A stretch of DNA of 19,334 nucleotides, from positions 1-19,334 of the forward strand of contig CALAQT010000295.1 of assembly GCA_937888775.1 (NCBI GenBank), in the 5' to 3' direction. Positions 1 through 7,181 of the stretch are shown piece by piece. Below the pieces are notes generated by a model that was not told the origin of the DNA, did not search any database, and was given only the letters and a program-made list of their open reading frames with translations. The DNA is from an uncultured Actinomycetes bacterium (GTDB lineage Bacteria > Actinomycetota > Thermoleophilia > Solirubrobacterales > Solirubrobacteraceae). The stretch's first letter is position 1. Each line of letters begins with the position of its first letter. The position numbers were made by a program, and so were the translations under genes.

Positions 1-691
1 CAATACTCGCCCGATCCCGACCGGCGGCCCGCCGCCAGCTAACTCACTGATCTAGGTCTGAGTCGGACGACGGACGCGGGCTCGGCACAATTACGTCCCC
101 CGCGCTGGGCGCTGATCGCGAGCCGTTCGGAGTCACTCCCGGGCAGAAGTCCGGCGCCGATGCGGCCGGACTTTTGCTTCGAATCCAAGTCCGGACGCAT
201 GCTGCCAACGGGGAACACAAGCCCGGCAGCCTCGTCGCCGGACGCCTGCTTTCTATCGACGACCAAACGCATGCGTTCAACGGCAAGCGCAAGTCCGGGC
301 GATGATCGGCTGCGAGGTTTAGCGGCCCAACGGCGAGCGAGATTGCCAGCACTCCGGAGTCGGAACTACACATAGGCACGACCGGGGTTCTGCATACCCT
401 CGCACCAGCCCTGCTTATCTGAACGGTGGGCTGCTGTCAACCTCCATTGCCGGGCCGGTTGGTGTTTGGTCTCCGTGGACGTCCTGCCTTATCTGGGTCC
501 GCGACCCTGGCTGTTGGGTCGGTAACGAGATGGTTGCTTGGTCGTTCCGGTGGAGCGACTCCGGCCGCTCGGTCTCTCGTGGACCACCACGTTGATCGCG
601 TGGGAGCCGCGGGGCTTGTGGGAGCTGGCCGGAAGGGTGTGACACTCATCAGTGATGGATGGGCTGACGGAGCAAGACAGTTGCGGTCGGG
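1..691. other. No gene recognised; region left of the broken IS110
   Basis: I see no convincing gene here. The open frames are short, overlap on both strands and resemble no family I know. The left part holds four copies of the octamer AAGTCCGG or its complement, described separately. The right part, about 430-691, lies just downstream of the broken IS110 transposase on the minus strand and may be the 3' end of that element. I cannot place its boundary. Confidence 0.5.
147..194. repeat. Octamer array forming two alternative hairpins
   Basis: AAGTCCGG occurs at 147-154, its complement CCGGACTT at 166-173, and AAGTCCGG again at 187-194; a further direct copy is at 291-298. The middle copy can pair with the left copy (loop about 11 nt) or with the right copy (loop 13 nt), but not with both, so two exclusive hairpins are possible. 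No T-tract follows and no gene starts close by. The function is unknown. Confidence 0.5.
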
Positions 692-1718
692 CTAGGCGTC
701 GAGGGGTTCCAGGGCGGCGGGTCCGAGCTCGCGCAGGACGTGGTAGGAGCGCCGCGCGAGCTTGCGAGCGATCGTCAGCGACGCGCGGGTGTGCGACAGT
801 CCGCGGGCTTTGAGCGCCTCGTAGTCGCGGCGGTCGGGGCTCGTTGGCCGGCACGCGGCCTGCGCGGCTTCGAACAGCGCCCAGCGTAGATCGGCCGATC
901 CTTGGCGGGTGAGCTTCCCGACGCGCGAGGTGCGATCAGAGCGGTGCACGCCGATGTCGATCCCGGCGGCCCTGACGGCTTGGCGGGAGGCGCGCATCCG
1001 GGACACGTCGCCGAGTTCGGTCAGCGTGATCAGCGATGTCAGCTCGCCCATCCCGTAGAGCTCCATCAGTGCCTTGCACCCGGTCTGGCGCCGCGCGAGC
1101 TTGCGCAGCTCGGACTCGAGCGAGCTGAGCTGAATCTCGAGCAGGTCGATCATCTCCAACGCGATCGTGATCGGCTCGACCGCGTCACCCGGCAGCTGCT
1201 GCTGGGCGAGGAACTCGCGGCCCTCGAGCGTCCGCAGCCGCTGGGGTGAGCCGCTGATCGCGTGGTGATAGAGCGTCGCGCGGATCCGCTGCTGCCACGC
1301 GGTCCGCTCATCGACCAGCAGCTTCCGCGTCCGCGCTCGTGTTCGCCATTGCCGGACATGTTCGGGCGGGATCCACGATTCCGGCAGCCGCCCGGCATGC
1401 AGCAGCTCCCGTAGCCAGCGCGCGTCCTCGCGGTCGGTCTTCGCGCGCCGCTTGCGACCTCGTAGCGCGCTCGTCTCGACCGGCTCCGCGAGGTGCGCGA
1501 TCCCGCCGGAGCGCTCGAGCGCCTGGCAGACGAACAGCCAGCCGGTGCACGCCTCGACCGTCGACATGGATCTCGCGGCCGGGGAAACGGGTGACCCATC
1601 GCTCGACCGCCGCGGGAGTGGAATCGATCCTGCCGCGCGTGACCTCACCGCTGTCGCTGTCCAACGCGTCGAACGTGATCTGGGCACGGTGAACATCGAA
1701 CCCGGCGAACACCGTCAT
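692..1718 (-). pseudogene. IS110-family transposase, frameshifted
   Basis: This is an IS110-type DEDD transposase (RuvC-like N-terminal domain plus a C-terminal Transposase_20 domain) split over two frames. The start ATG (1718-1716) follows AAGGAG on the minus strand and opens with MTVFAGFDVHRAQ, which holds the first catalytic Asp. This frame runs to GREIHV. Near 1561 one extra base (GTCGACGGTCGAG where GTCGCGGTCGAG would keep the frame) moves the reading into the frame that continues VEACTGWLFVCQALE and KTDREDARWL, with the catalytic Glu and Asp pair. The C-terminal domain (GCKALMELYGMGELTSL, then HRSDRTSRVGKLTRQGS) is complete and ends with TAG at 692-694. About 341 residues if repaired, a normal size for this branch. 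Most likely an inactivated copy; a sequencing error or a frameshifting site cannot be excluded. Confidence 0.85.
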
Positions 1719-2262
1719 CGGTCTCTCCTTCCCTCGCCGATCCTGATCGCGAGCACGCCGATCACCGCATGAGCAGCGTTCAACCCGGACCATCGCCTAA
1801 CGTCAGACACGGTCGGTACCTCCGATTCGATTGGCCGGCCGCGCGGCCGTAATCCGCGCGCGCCTATACCGCCGTTCGACGCGGAGGTCCGACCACCCTC
1901 AACCGGGGCCGCAGGTCAAACCGACCGGCAGTTCATGCCCGCTCCCGACGACCAGGAGGGCTCCCGCCGCACTGGCGGCTCAGCTCCGCTCGTCGCCACA
2001 TGCAGGCTCTGACCAACGCTCGCTTATGGGCGAATGCACAAGCGGCGAGTCCGGCGCCGGCCGACCGGTCGGCGCCGCTGCTCGCACGCGGGAGCACAAG
2101 CGAGTGGCATGTTCCGGTTCGGCTAAAAGCACAAGCGGGCTCAGGGCGATGAGCCCACGGACCACGGCCGCGCGCTGGCGCCGACCTGGCGCCTGCATCT
2201 GGGCGAAAGCGATCGCGGGCCAAGGGTCGACGCTGGTAGCCGCGGCGTCCAACGCGCTACCG
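1719..2262. other. Gene-free stretch upstream of the broken IS110
   Basis: I find no supportable gene. The first 100-200 bases, read on the minus strand, are the 5' noncoding end of the IS110 copy, where members of this family are known to encode a bridge RNA. Its outer boundary is not visible. Further right are three copies of GCACAAGCG (2036, 2094, 2129) and a palindrome, GCCGACCGGTCGGC, at 2060-2073. Open frames on both strands here look like chance products of high GC. Confidence 0.45.
2036..2140 (+). repeat. Three direct copies of GCACAAGCG
   Basis: GCACAAGCGG at 2036-2045, GCACAAGCGA at 2094-2103 and GCACAAGCGGGC at 2129-2140 all lie on the plus strand within 105 bases. The 12-mer GCACAAGCGGGC recurs in the opposite orientation at 9012-9023. 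Spacing is irregular (58 and 35 bases), so this is not a CRISPR or a simple tandem array. It may be a binding site or part of a dispersed repeat. Confidence 0.4.
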
Positions 2263-2291
2263 CATCCGGGGCTGAGATCCAGCCCCGGATG
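2263..2291. repeat. Perfect 11-bp inverted repeat (hairpin)
   Basis: CATCCGGGGCT (2263-2273) is followed by a 7-base loop and AGCCCCGGATG (2281-2291), a perfect 11-bp stem rich in GC. No T-run follows, so it is not a textbook intrinsic terminator. It sits where the beta-helix gene fragment becomes readable, so it may mark a recombination junction. Confidence 0.55.
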
Positions 2292-2645
2292 GCTTCGCCG
2301 CCGGTGTGGGCGCGGGCGTGGCACGGGGCGGTGCGATCTTCAACGCCCGGTCGCTGGCGATCACCGCGGCCACGTTCACGAACAACCAGGTCGCGGTTGA
2401 CGACCTCGGCGGTGGGACCGGTGGCAGAGGCGGCCGGGGCGCCAACGGCGGTTACGGCTCGGTGCCCGTCTCTGGCGGGGACGGCGCGGTGGGGGGCGGT
2501 GGGGGAATCCCCGGCGAGGTGGCGGGCGCGGCGATCTTCAACGCGGGCGCAATGACAATCGCGCAAGCGACGTTCTCGGCCAACGCGTCACAGGGGGAGC
2601 GGGGCGGAAACGGTGGCGCGGGCGGAAGCGGCGGTGGCGCGGGAT
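2276..2645 (+). pseudogene. Fragment of a glycine-rich beta-helix surface protein
   Basis: One frame reads GGAIFNARSLAITAATFTNN, then a run of Gly-Gly-x repeats, then AAIFNAGAMTIAQATFSAN and another glycine run. The alternation of 'GGAIFN-AG-LTI-STF-N' units with GG-rich loops is typical of secreted right-handed beta-helix or PGRS-like repeat proteins. Such proteins are usually many hundred residues long with a signal peptide. Here only about 120 residues remain: an in-frame stop (TGA, 2273) lies just upstream, there is no signal sequence, and after about 2645 the reading changes into unrelated transposon-like sequence. The piece was probably cut at both ends by insertion or recombination and should not make a product. 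Confidence 0.55.
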
Positions 2646-2712
2646 GCATCGGCAGCGTGGAGATGGAGGAGACGCCCCGCGCCGGGCGTTTTGTGGAGCG
2701 AGCCGGAGGCGA

Positions 2713-2846
2713 GCGCAACGAAATGCCTGGCGCGCGCGCCGCGGCCGGGGGGTCCAGGCCGGACCCGGATCGCTGAGCGCCCGCAACGCCGGCGGTTCAC
2801 AGCGGGGTACAAGCTGGGGATCTTGCGGGAGGCGGCCGCGGCGACT
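2713..2846 (+). pseudogene. IS3-type OrfA (helix-turn-helix) fragment, frameshifted
   Basis: From an ATG at 2713 one frame gives a short Ala/Gly-rich lead ending in SRPDPD and a stop. Shifting by one base near 2772 gives AERPQRRRFTAGYKLGILRE, which closely resembles the start of the OrfA DNA-binding domain of IS3-family transposases in actinobacteria (xERPRRRxFTxEYKLxIL). The remainder of OrfA and all of OrfB are absent; after about 2846 the frame turns into low-complexity Gly/Arg sequence. This is therefore a truncated, frameshifted relic. The family call rests on my memory of the motif. Confidence 0.5.
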
Positions 2847-2936
2847 CGGTCGGGGGGCTGGGGTCGCCGGGGGCGTGGCGGCTGTTTCTGGAGCGGGCTG
2901 TGCGTGTGCGGGCTTCTCGTCCGGGTCGGGGTCGAG

Positions 2937-2955
2937 CCTCCGACGAAAACGGAGG
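2937..2955 (+). promoter_or_regulatory. Hairpin containing the ribosome binding site of the small ORF at 2961
   Basis: CCTCCG (2937-2942) pairs perfectly with CGGAGG (2950-2955) across a 7-base loop. GGAGG is also the Shine-Dalgarno sequence 5 bases before the ATG at 2961, so the stem would hide it. This could hold down translation, for example from read-through transcripts. With only 6 bp it could also be chance. Confidence 0.4.
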
Positions 2956-2960
2956 TTGCG

Positions 2961-3170
2961 ATGTCGGGGCAGCTCGCGTTGGTGATCGACGAGGAGGCGC
3001 TGGTGCCGGCGGCGGTGTGGGAGACGCTGCCGGTGGAGTGTCGAGTGGAGTTGACGCGCCGGCTGGCGCGTCTCCTCGCGCGGTTGGTGGAGGCCCCTTT
3101 GCCGGCGGGGCATCTGGGCAGTGTCGGTCGCGACTGCCGCCGCGAAGTCGCGCATCGGTTGTCCATTTGA
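2961..3170 (+). CDS. Small hypothetical protein (69 aa)
   Basis: ATG at 2961 is preceded by GGAGG with 5 bases of spacing, so translation is plausible. The first 45 residues (MSGQLALVIDEEALVPAAVW, then ETLPVECRVELTRRLARLLARLVEA) read like a compact helical protein. I recall similar short proteins beside recombinase or transposase genes in actinobacteria, but I cannot name a family. After LVEA the sequence turns Gly/Arg/His-rich, so the natural C-terminus may have been replaced at a junction. No recombinase gene follows. Treat it as an orphaned, possibly truncated accessory gene of a lost mobile element. No function is assigned. Confidence 0.45.
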   Translation: MSGQLALVIDEEALVPAAVWETLPVECRVELTRRLARLLARLVEAPLPAGHLGSVGRDCRREVAHRLSI

Positions 3171-3755
3171 GCACGGTGTCGCGGTCTGAAGGTGGCGTCA
3201 GAATCAGAGCGTTGCGGGGCTGGCAAGGACCGGAGGAGACAAGACGAGACCCGCTCGGCCAGTTCATTCGGCGGTAGACCCACGGTCCGTGCATTTCGGG
3301 ACGGCCGCCGCCGTCGATACCCGGGTTGTCGGCAAAGAAGGGCGCGGCGTCTGACGACCTATCGGCCGATCCGTCCGTGTCGACGCGCTGGTTGCCGTCA
3401 CGTCCCCGACGATGTGCACCAGGGAACCACTGAGCCCCGGGCATCTTCTGCGATCCTAGGACCGAGCTGTAGGCGGCGTCGACATGGAGGCGATTCCAGA
3501 CCGAGCCCCAGATCCCCAGTCCTACGCCAGGCGCGTCACGGCGTTCCTGGGCGCTGCGCTCCTCGGCCCAGAACGAGGTTCCCAGTGAGACGCGAACGTG
3601 AGCAACGTGACGACTACGCCGAAGACGCAGATGGTGGCGATGTCATCGATGGTCCGTGCCTGTCCGCCGGCAGATCAATCAGGGTTCATGCCCGCGGGGG
3701 CCCGTAGTTTGCCGACGGCGGACCCGTTGACGGCACGGACGTAGGAACCCCCCGC
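3171..3755. other. Gene-free stretch before the stress-protein gene
   Basis: About 585 bases without a supportable gene. Open frames are Arg-rich and resemble nothing. The left part may hold the end of the mobile element that supplied the small ORF. The right part should contain the promoter of the universal stress protein gene. A TTGACG at 3727-3732 is the only -35-like string I see, and it is too close to the start to be convincing. Confidence 0.4.
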
Positions 3756-5612
3756 GTGTGGAAGCCTGCGGTCATGGATGATCATGCACGCTCTGAGGCG
3801 GTGGATCTCGAACCGGAATCCGTTGTCCGTGGCCAGAGCCGGCCACCCCGATCAGCTGGAGTCGTGATCGCTGCCCTGGATGGACGCGAGCACGATGCGG
3901 ACACACTTGCCCTGGCGAGCTTGATCAGGGCGGGGCTGAGTGCCGACCTGGTGTTGGCGCACGTGGTACCGCCAGCTCTGGTCGGACACGGAACGCGCTC
4001 GTACGAGATCGTTGCGCGGCGCGAAGGGCATGAGCTTCTCGCCCGCGCAGCCGAGATATTCACGGACGCGGTCGAGGCACGCCTGGTCGAACCCGAGCTC
4101 CCGGCGCCAGGACTCGCCCGGCTGGCCGACGAGCGCGATGCCACCGTGCTGGTGCTCGGCTCTTCTCACCGCGGCGCTGTCGGTCGCGTCCTGCTCGGCA
4201 GCGTCGTGAGCGCACTGGCCGCGAATGCTCCCTGCGCCGTCGCCGTTGCCCCGGCCGGTTACGGCGCTGATCGACGCACGGCGTCGCATGTGATCGGGGT
4301 CGCTTACGACGCCAGCGCCGCAGCCGAGAGCGCGCTCGAGTTCGCGGTCGCCCTGGCGGCCGCACGCGACGCGTCGCTGAAGCTCTGGTGTGTCGACGCG
4401 CCGATCGATCCTGACGATCCCCAGCGTACGGTCAGCGGGACGCCGTACAGCCACGAATCGGCGCGTGAGCGCCTCGCCTCAGCCGTTGCGCGCATCCCCG
4501 AAGGCGTAGCTGCCTCAGCCGAGGTGCTCGAGGGCCATCCGACCGAGACGCTCGCTCGCGAAGCCGCACGACACAACCTCGACCTGCTCGTGGTCGGATC
4601 ACGAACGCTGGGACTGGTGGGTCGCGCTCTAGCCGGCAGCACCTCGCGCGATCTCCTGCGCGTGTCTCCGTGCCCGGTTGTGATCACGCCAGGTCCTACC
4701 GACGCGGGACCTAACCGACACCGGGCGCTCGCTGGCCCCACCGACCTTTCGCCGGCTGTGGGGACTGAACGCGGCGCCGTGATCGTGGGTATCGACCGCT
4801 CCGATCGTTGCCGCGACGCGGTCGCTCTCGGCGGCCTGCTCGCGCGGGCCGAGGGCCGACGGGGACTCTTGTGCTGCGTCGCTTCCGAGAACGCGTCTCA
4901 GGAAGATCTCGAGGAGGCTGAGGAGCTCGCGAGACGCGCAGCCGACTCGCTGGACGAACTGCCGGAGCTGGATGTCCGCGTCGTCACCGCCAGGTCCGCC
5001 GCTCGCGGCCTGGGTGATCTTGCCCGCCAAGAGCACGCGGGAATGATCGTGGTCGGCTCCTCGCACCGAGGAGCGCTCGGCCGGCTCGTTCCCGGCGATG
5101 TGGCCTCACGGCTGCTCGGATCCGCTCCGTGCATAGTCGCCGTAGCGCCGGTGGGGTACGCCGACACCTCTCCAATGCCGGTATCGCGGGTTGCGGTGGC
5201 CTACGACGGCACGGCTGAGTCCGATCGGGCGCTCGTCGCGGCGGCTGGCGCCGCCACGCAGCTTGGGGCGAAGCTGCTCGTCTACCACGCCATGCACGAG
5301 ATATCGAAGGATGCAGCCTGGAACAAGTTCCGCGGGTACATGGAGGAGTTCGGGCGCGAGACCGTGAGTGCGGGCATGAAACAGCTGTCGCCCGGGCTCG
5401 AGGCGACCACCCGCCTGCTCGAGGGAGACCCGGCCCAGGTCATCGCCGAGTCCGCGCAGCGTGACAGCGTCGCGATCCTGTACGTCGGTTCTCGCGGCTA
5501 CGGACCCCTCCGAGAAGGGCTCGTCGGGGGTGTCGCGGGGGCACTGCTAAGAACCGCGCATTGCCCGATCGTCATCGTCCCCCGCAGCACGAGCCACGAC
5601 GCGGACCACTGA
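3756..5612 (+). CDS. Universal stress protein with four tandem Usp domains
   Basis: A 618-residue protein made of four UspA-type domains, at about residues 33-167, 176-312, 338-468 and 476-610. Each starts with a beta strand and an Asp-containing turn (VVIAALDG, VIGVAYDAS, VIVGIDRSD, VAVAYDGT) and ends with the nucleotide loop and a hydrophobic strand (CAVAVAP, CPVVITP, CIVAVAP, CPIVIVP). The consensus loop is G-2x-G-9x-G-S/T. Domains 1-3 have His, Thr and His at the second Gly (GSSHRGAVGRVLLGS, GSRTLGLVGRALAGS, GSSHRGALGRLVPGD); domain 4 keeps it (GSRGYGPLREGLVGG) but ends GG. ATP binding may therefore differ among domains. Most Usp proteins have one or two domains; this looks like duplication of a two-domain unit. 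Cytoplasmic. Start: GTG at 3756 with AGGAA upstream; ATG at 3774 is an alternative. DedA follows after 39 bases, probably co-transcribed. Confidence 0.92.
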   Translation: MWKPAVMDDHARSEAVDLEPESVVRGQSRPPRSAGVVIAALDGREHDADTLALASLIRAGLSADLVLAHVVPPALVGHGTRSYEIVARREGHELLARAAEIFTDAVEARLVEPELPAPGLARLADERDATVLVLGSSHRGAVGRVLLGSVVSALAANAPCAVAVAPAGYGADRRTASHVIGVAYDASAAAESALEFAVALAAARDASLKLWCVDAPIDPDDPQRTVSGTPYSHESARERLASAVARIPEGVAASAEVLEGHPTETLAREAARHNLDLLVVGSRTLGLVGRALAGSTSRDLLRVSPCPVVITPGPTDAGPNRHRALAGPTDLSPAVGTERGAVIVGIDRSDRCRDAVALGGLLARAEGRRGLLCCVASENASQEDLEEAEELARRAADSLDELPELDVRVVTARSAARGLGDLARQEHAGMIVVGSSHRGALGRLVPGDVASRLLGSAPCIVAVAPVGYADTSPMPVSRVAVAYDGTAESDRALVAAAGAATQLGAKLLVYHAMHEISKDAAWNKFRGYMEEFGRETVSAGMKQLSPGLEATTRLLEGDPAQVIAESAQRDSVAILYVGSRGYGPLREGLVGGVAGALLRTAHCPIVIVPRSTSHDADH

Positions 5613-5651
5613 GGCCGGGCGCGCGCTCTGTCGTTTCCTGCGTAGCTGATT

Positions 5652-6275
5652 GTGCCGGCGGCATCGATCACGGGGGCGTTGGCCAGCTTCGCGACCAGCG
5701 TTGTCGGTGACCTCGGGCTAGGTGGAGTCTTCGTGCTGATGCTGCTCGACTGCGCCTGCATCCCGATTCCGTCGGAAGTGACGATGCTGTTCGCCGGATT
5801 CGGCGTATCGCGAGGTGATTTCAGCCTGCCGGCGGTCGTCGCCGTCGGCACGCTCGGGAACCTCGTCGGGTCGCAGTTGGCGTATGCGGTCGGGTTCTTC
5901 GGCCGCGCAAAGCTTCTCGAGCGACACCCGAGGTTGCTGCTGGTGCACGGTGGTGCGCTCGATCGGGCCCAGCGGTGGTTTGATCGCTACGGCTCGATCT
6001 CGGTTCTCTTCTCGAGGATGCTCCCGCTGGCCCGGAGCTACATCTCGCTGCCGGCCGGCTTCGGCCGCATGCCGTTCGGACGCTTCTCGCTGTTCACGCT
6101 CCTCGGATGCCTGCCCTGGGTCCTCGCTCTGGCCGCGTTGGGCGAGCTGGCCGGGCGCGACTGGACACACTGGAAGGATCAGCTGCGCTACGTGGACTAC
6201 GCGGTAGTGGCAGCTATGGCCGCAGGTGCGGCCGTGCTCCTCGCGCGCCGGGTTCGGCGAGGCAGCCGGGATTGA
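5652..6275 (+). CDS. DedA-family (VTT/SNARE-associated) membrane protein
   Basis: A 207-residue integral membrane protein, the usual DedA size. Hydrophobic segments lie at about 22-50, 58-82, 145-165 and 182-198. DedA signatures are visible: IPIPSEVTMLFAG (37-49, with the conserved acidic E42), GNLVGSQLAYAVG (69-81), and the FSRMLPLARSYISLPAG block (120-136, conserved R122 and R128), followed by a Gly, Met and Phe pattern. DedA proteins are inner-membrane flippases or transporters, linked to recycling of undecaprenyl phosphate or phosphatidylethanolamine, and support membrane potential and envelope stress resistance. The substrate here cannot be read from sequence. Start is GTG at 5652 with no strong ribosome binding site, which fits translation on a transcript shared with the upstream stress protein. 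The C-terminus is Arg-rich (RRVRRGSRD), probably cytoplasmic. Confidence 0.9.
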   Translation: MPAASITGALASFATSVVGDLGLGGVFVLMLLDCACIPIPSEVTMLFAGFGVSRGDFSLPAVVAVGTLGNLVGSQLAYAVGFFGRAKLLERHPRLLLVHGGALDRAQRWFDRYGSISVLFSRMLPLARSYISLPAGFGRMPFGRFSLFTLLGCLPWVLALAALGELAGRDWTHWKDQLRYVDYAVVAAMAAGAAVLLARRVRRGSRD

Positions 6276-6315
6276 ACTGATCTCGACAACGCCACGGGGC
6301 GACGGGCAGGGAAAT

Positions 6316-6903
6316 CAAGCCTGGATGCTCCGGCGCAACGAGCGTGCCGGCCCCTCCGGCTCACGCTCGAGGACTCCAGTCAGCCGTTGGGCATCCTGAG
6401 GGGCTCGGCGGACAGGCGCTGGCGGGCGTCGCGCTGCGGGCAAGGCAATCGTCGCGATCGCGGTCGAGGGCGAGCAAGTGCCCGAGCGCGTGCGGATCAG
6501 ACGGATCCCAAACGTCACCAAGGACACGCTCACTGACTTCGTGCTCGACAACGTCGCCCGCGGCAGCGAAGTCCGCACCGACGGCTGGCAGGGCTACTTC
6601 GAGATCGGACGCTACCGCTTCAGCCACGTTCTCACCAACGTATGGGCCTGTGGCGACCCTGCGCATGTGGCTCTACCCCACGTGCATCTGGTGTCCTCGT
6701 TGCTTCAGCGCTGGATCCTTGGCACCCACCAAGGTGCGATCAGCCATGCGCAGCTTGACTACTACCTCGACGAGTTCACCTTTCGTTTCAACCGCCGCCG
6801 CGCACACCACCGCGGTCTGCTCTTCTACCGCCCGCTCGATGGAGCACTCGCCGCCGGCCCGCACCCATACGCAACGCTCATCGCGCGACGTCAAGCGGCC
6901 TGA
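6316..6903 (+). pseudogene. IS1595-family transposase remnant
   Basis: The C-terminal half of an ISXO2-like DDE transposase is readable: GKAIVAIAVEGEQVPERVRI, then DGWQGYFEIGRYRFSHV (catalytic Asp), HLVSSLLQRWILGTHQGAIS, and LDEFTFRFNRRRAHHRGLLF with the catalytic Glu, ending at TGA 6901-6903. Upstream the same frame reads QAWMLRRNERA, as expected before the catalytic region, then degenerates and meets a stop at 6397. The conserved VEVDETYxGG motif with the next catalytic Asp is absent, as is the N-terminal zinc-finger domain. A product could start at GTG 6478 but would be inactive. It forms the right boundary of the stress-protein/DedA segment. Confidence 0.8.
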
Positions 6904-7181
6904 GACCTTCTCCCTCCAATCCAGCCCAATCGGTGGAGCGAGCTGGATAGCAGTTGCGTGGTAAGGGGGGCCTTCGACGCCTGGATCCAGTTCGTCTCGG
7001 CCAGCACTTGGGACCGTCGCCGGAGCCAGGCGCTGCCTAGGCATGACAGGGTCAGTGTGCGCCTGGACCGGTCATCGACCGCGCTTGCGCAATCGCCCAC
7101 ACGCGAGCGCTGTCGGATCTCGATATCAAACCGACACTCTCGCTCGCCGGTGTCCGAACCCTCGGCGGGTGAGCTGGTCGC

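Noticed and set aside
166..194. TTCGAATCC, resembling a tRNA T-loop
   Set aside because: The flanking bases do not form a T-stem, and no acceptor, D or anticodon arms can be drawn around it.
479..486. CAGGACGT (minus strand), resembling the IS110 core, near the end of the broken IS110
   Set aside because: Only 8 bases match, no partner copy is seen left of that element's gene, and the broken IS110 belongs to another branch.
2036..2140. Possible CRISPR array
   Set aside because: The repeats are only 9-12 bases, unevenly spaced and not accompanied by cas genes.
2137..2156. GGGCTCA..TGAGCCC stem-loop as a terminator
   Set aside because: No T-run and no gene ends nearby; 7-bp stems of this kind are frequent in such GC-rich DNA.
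1831..2400. Plus-strand frame of 189 codons
   Set aside because: No recognisable domain, odd composition, and it runs through the hairpin into the beta-helix fragment in a different frame.
3192..3707. Plus-strand frame of 171 codons before the stress-protein gene
   Set aside because: Extremely Arg-rich, no domain, no ribosome binding site; typical of spurious frames in GC-rich DNA.
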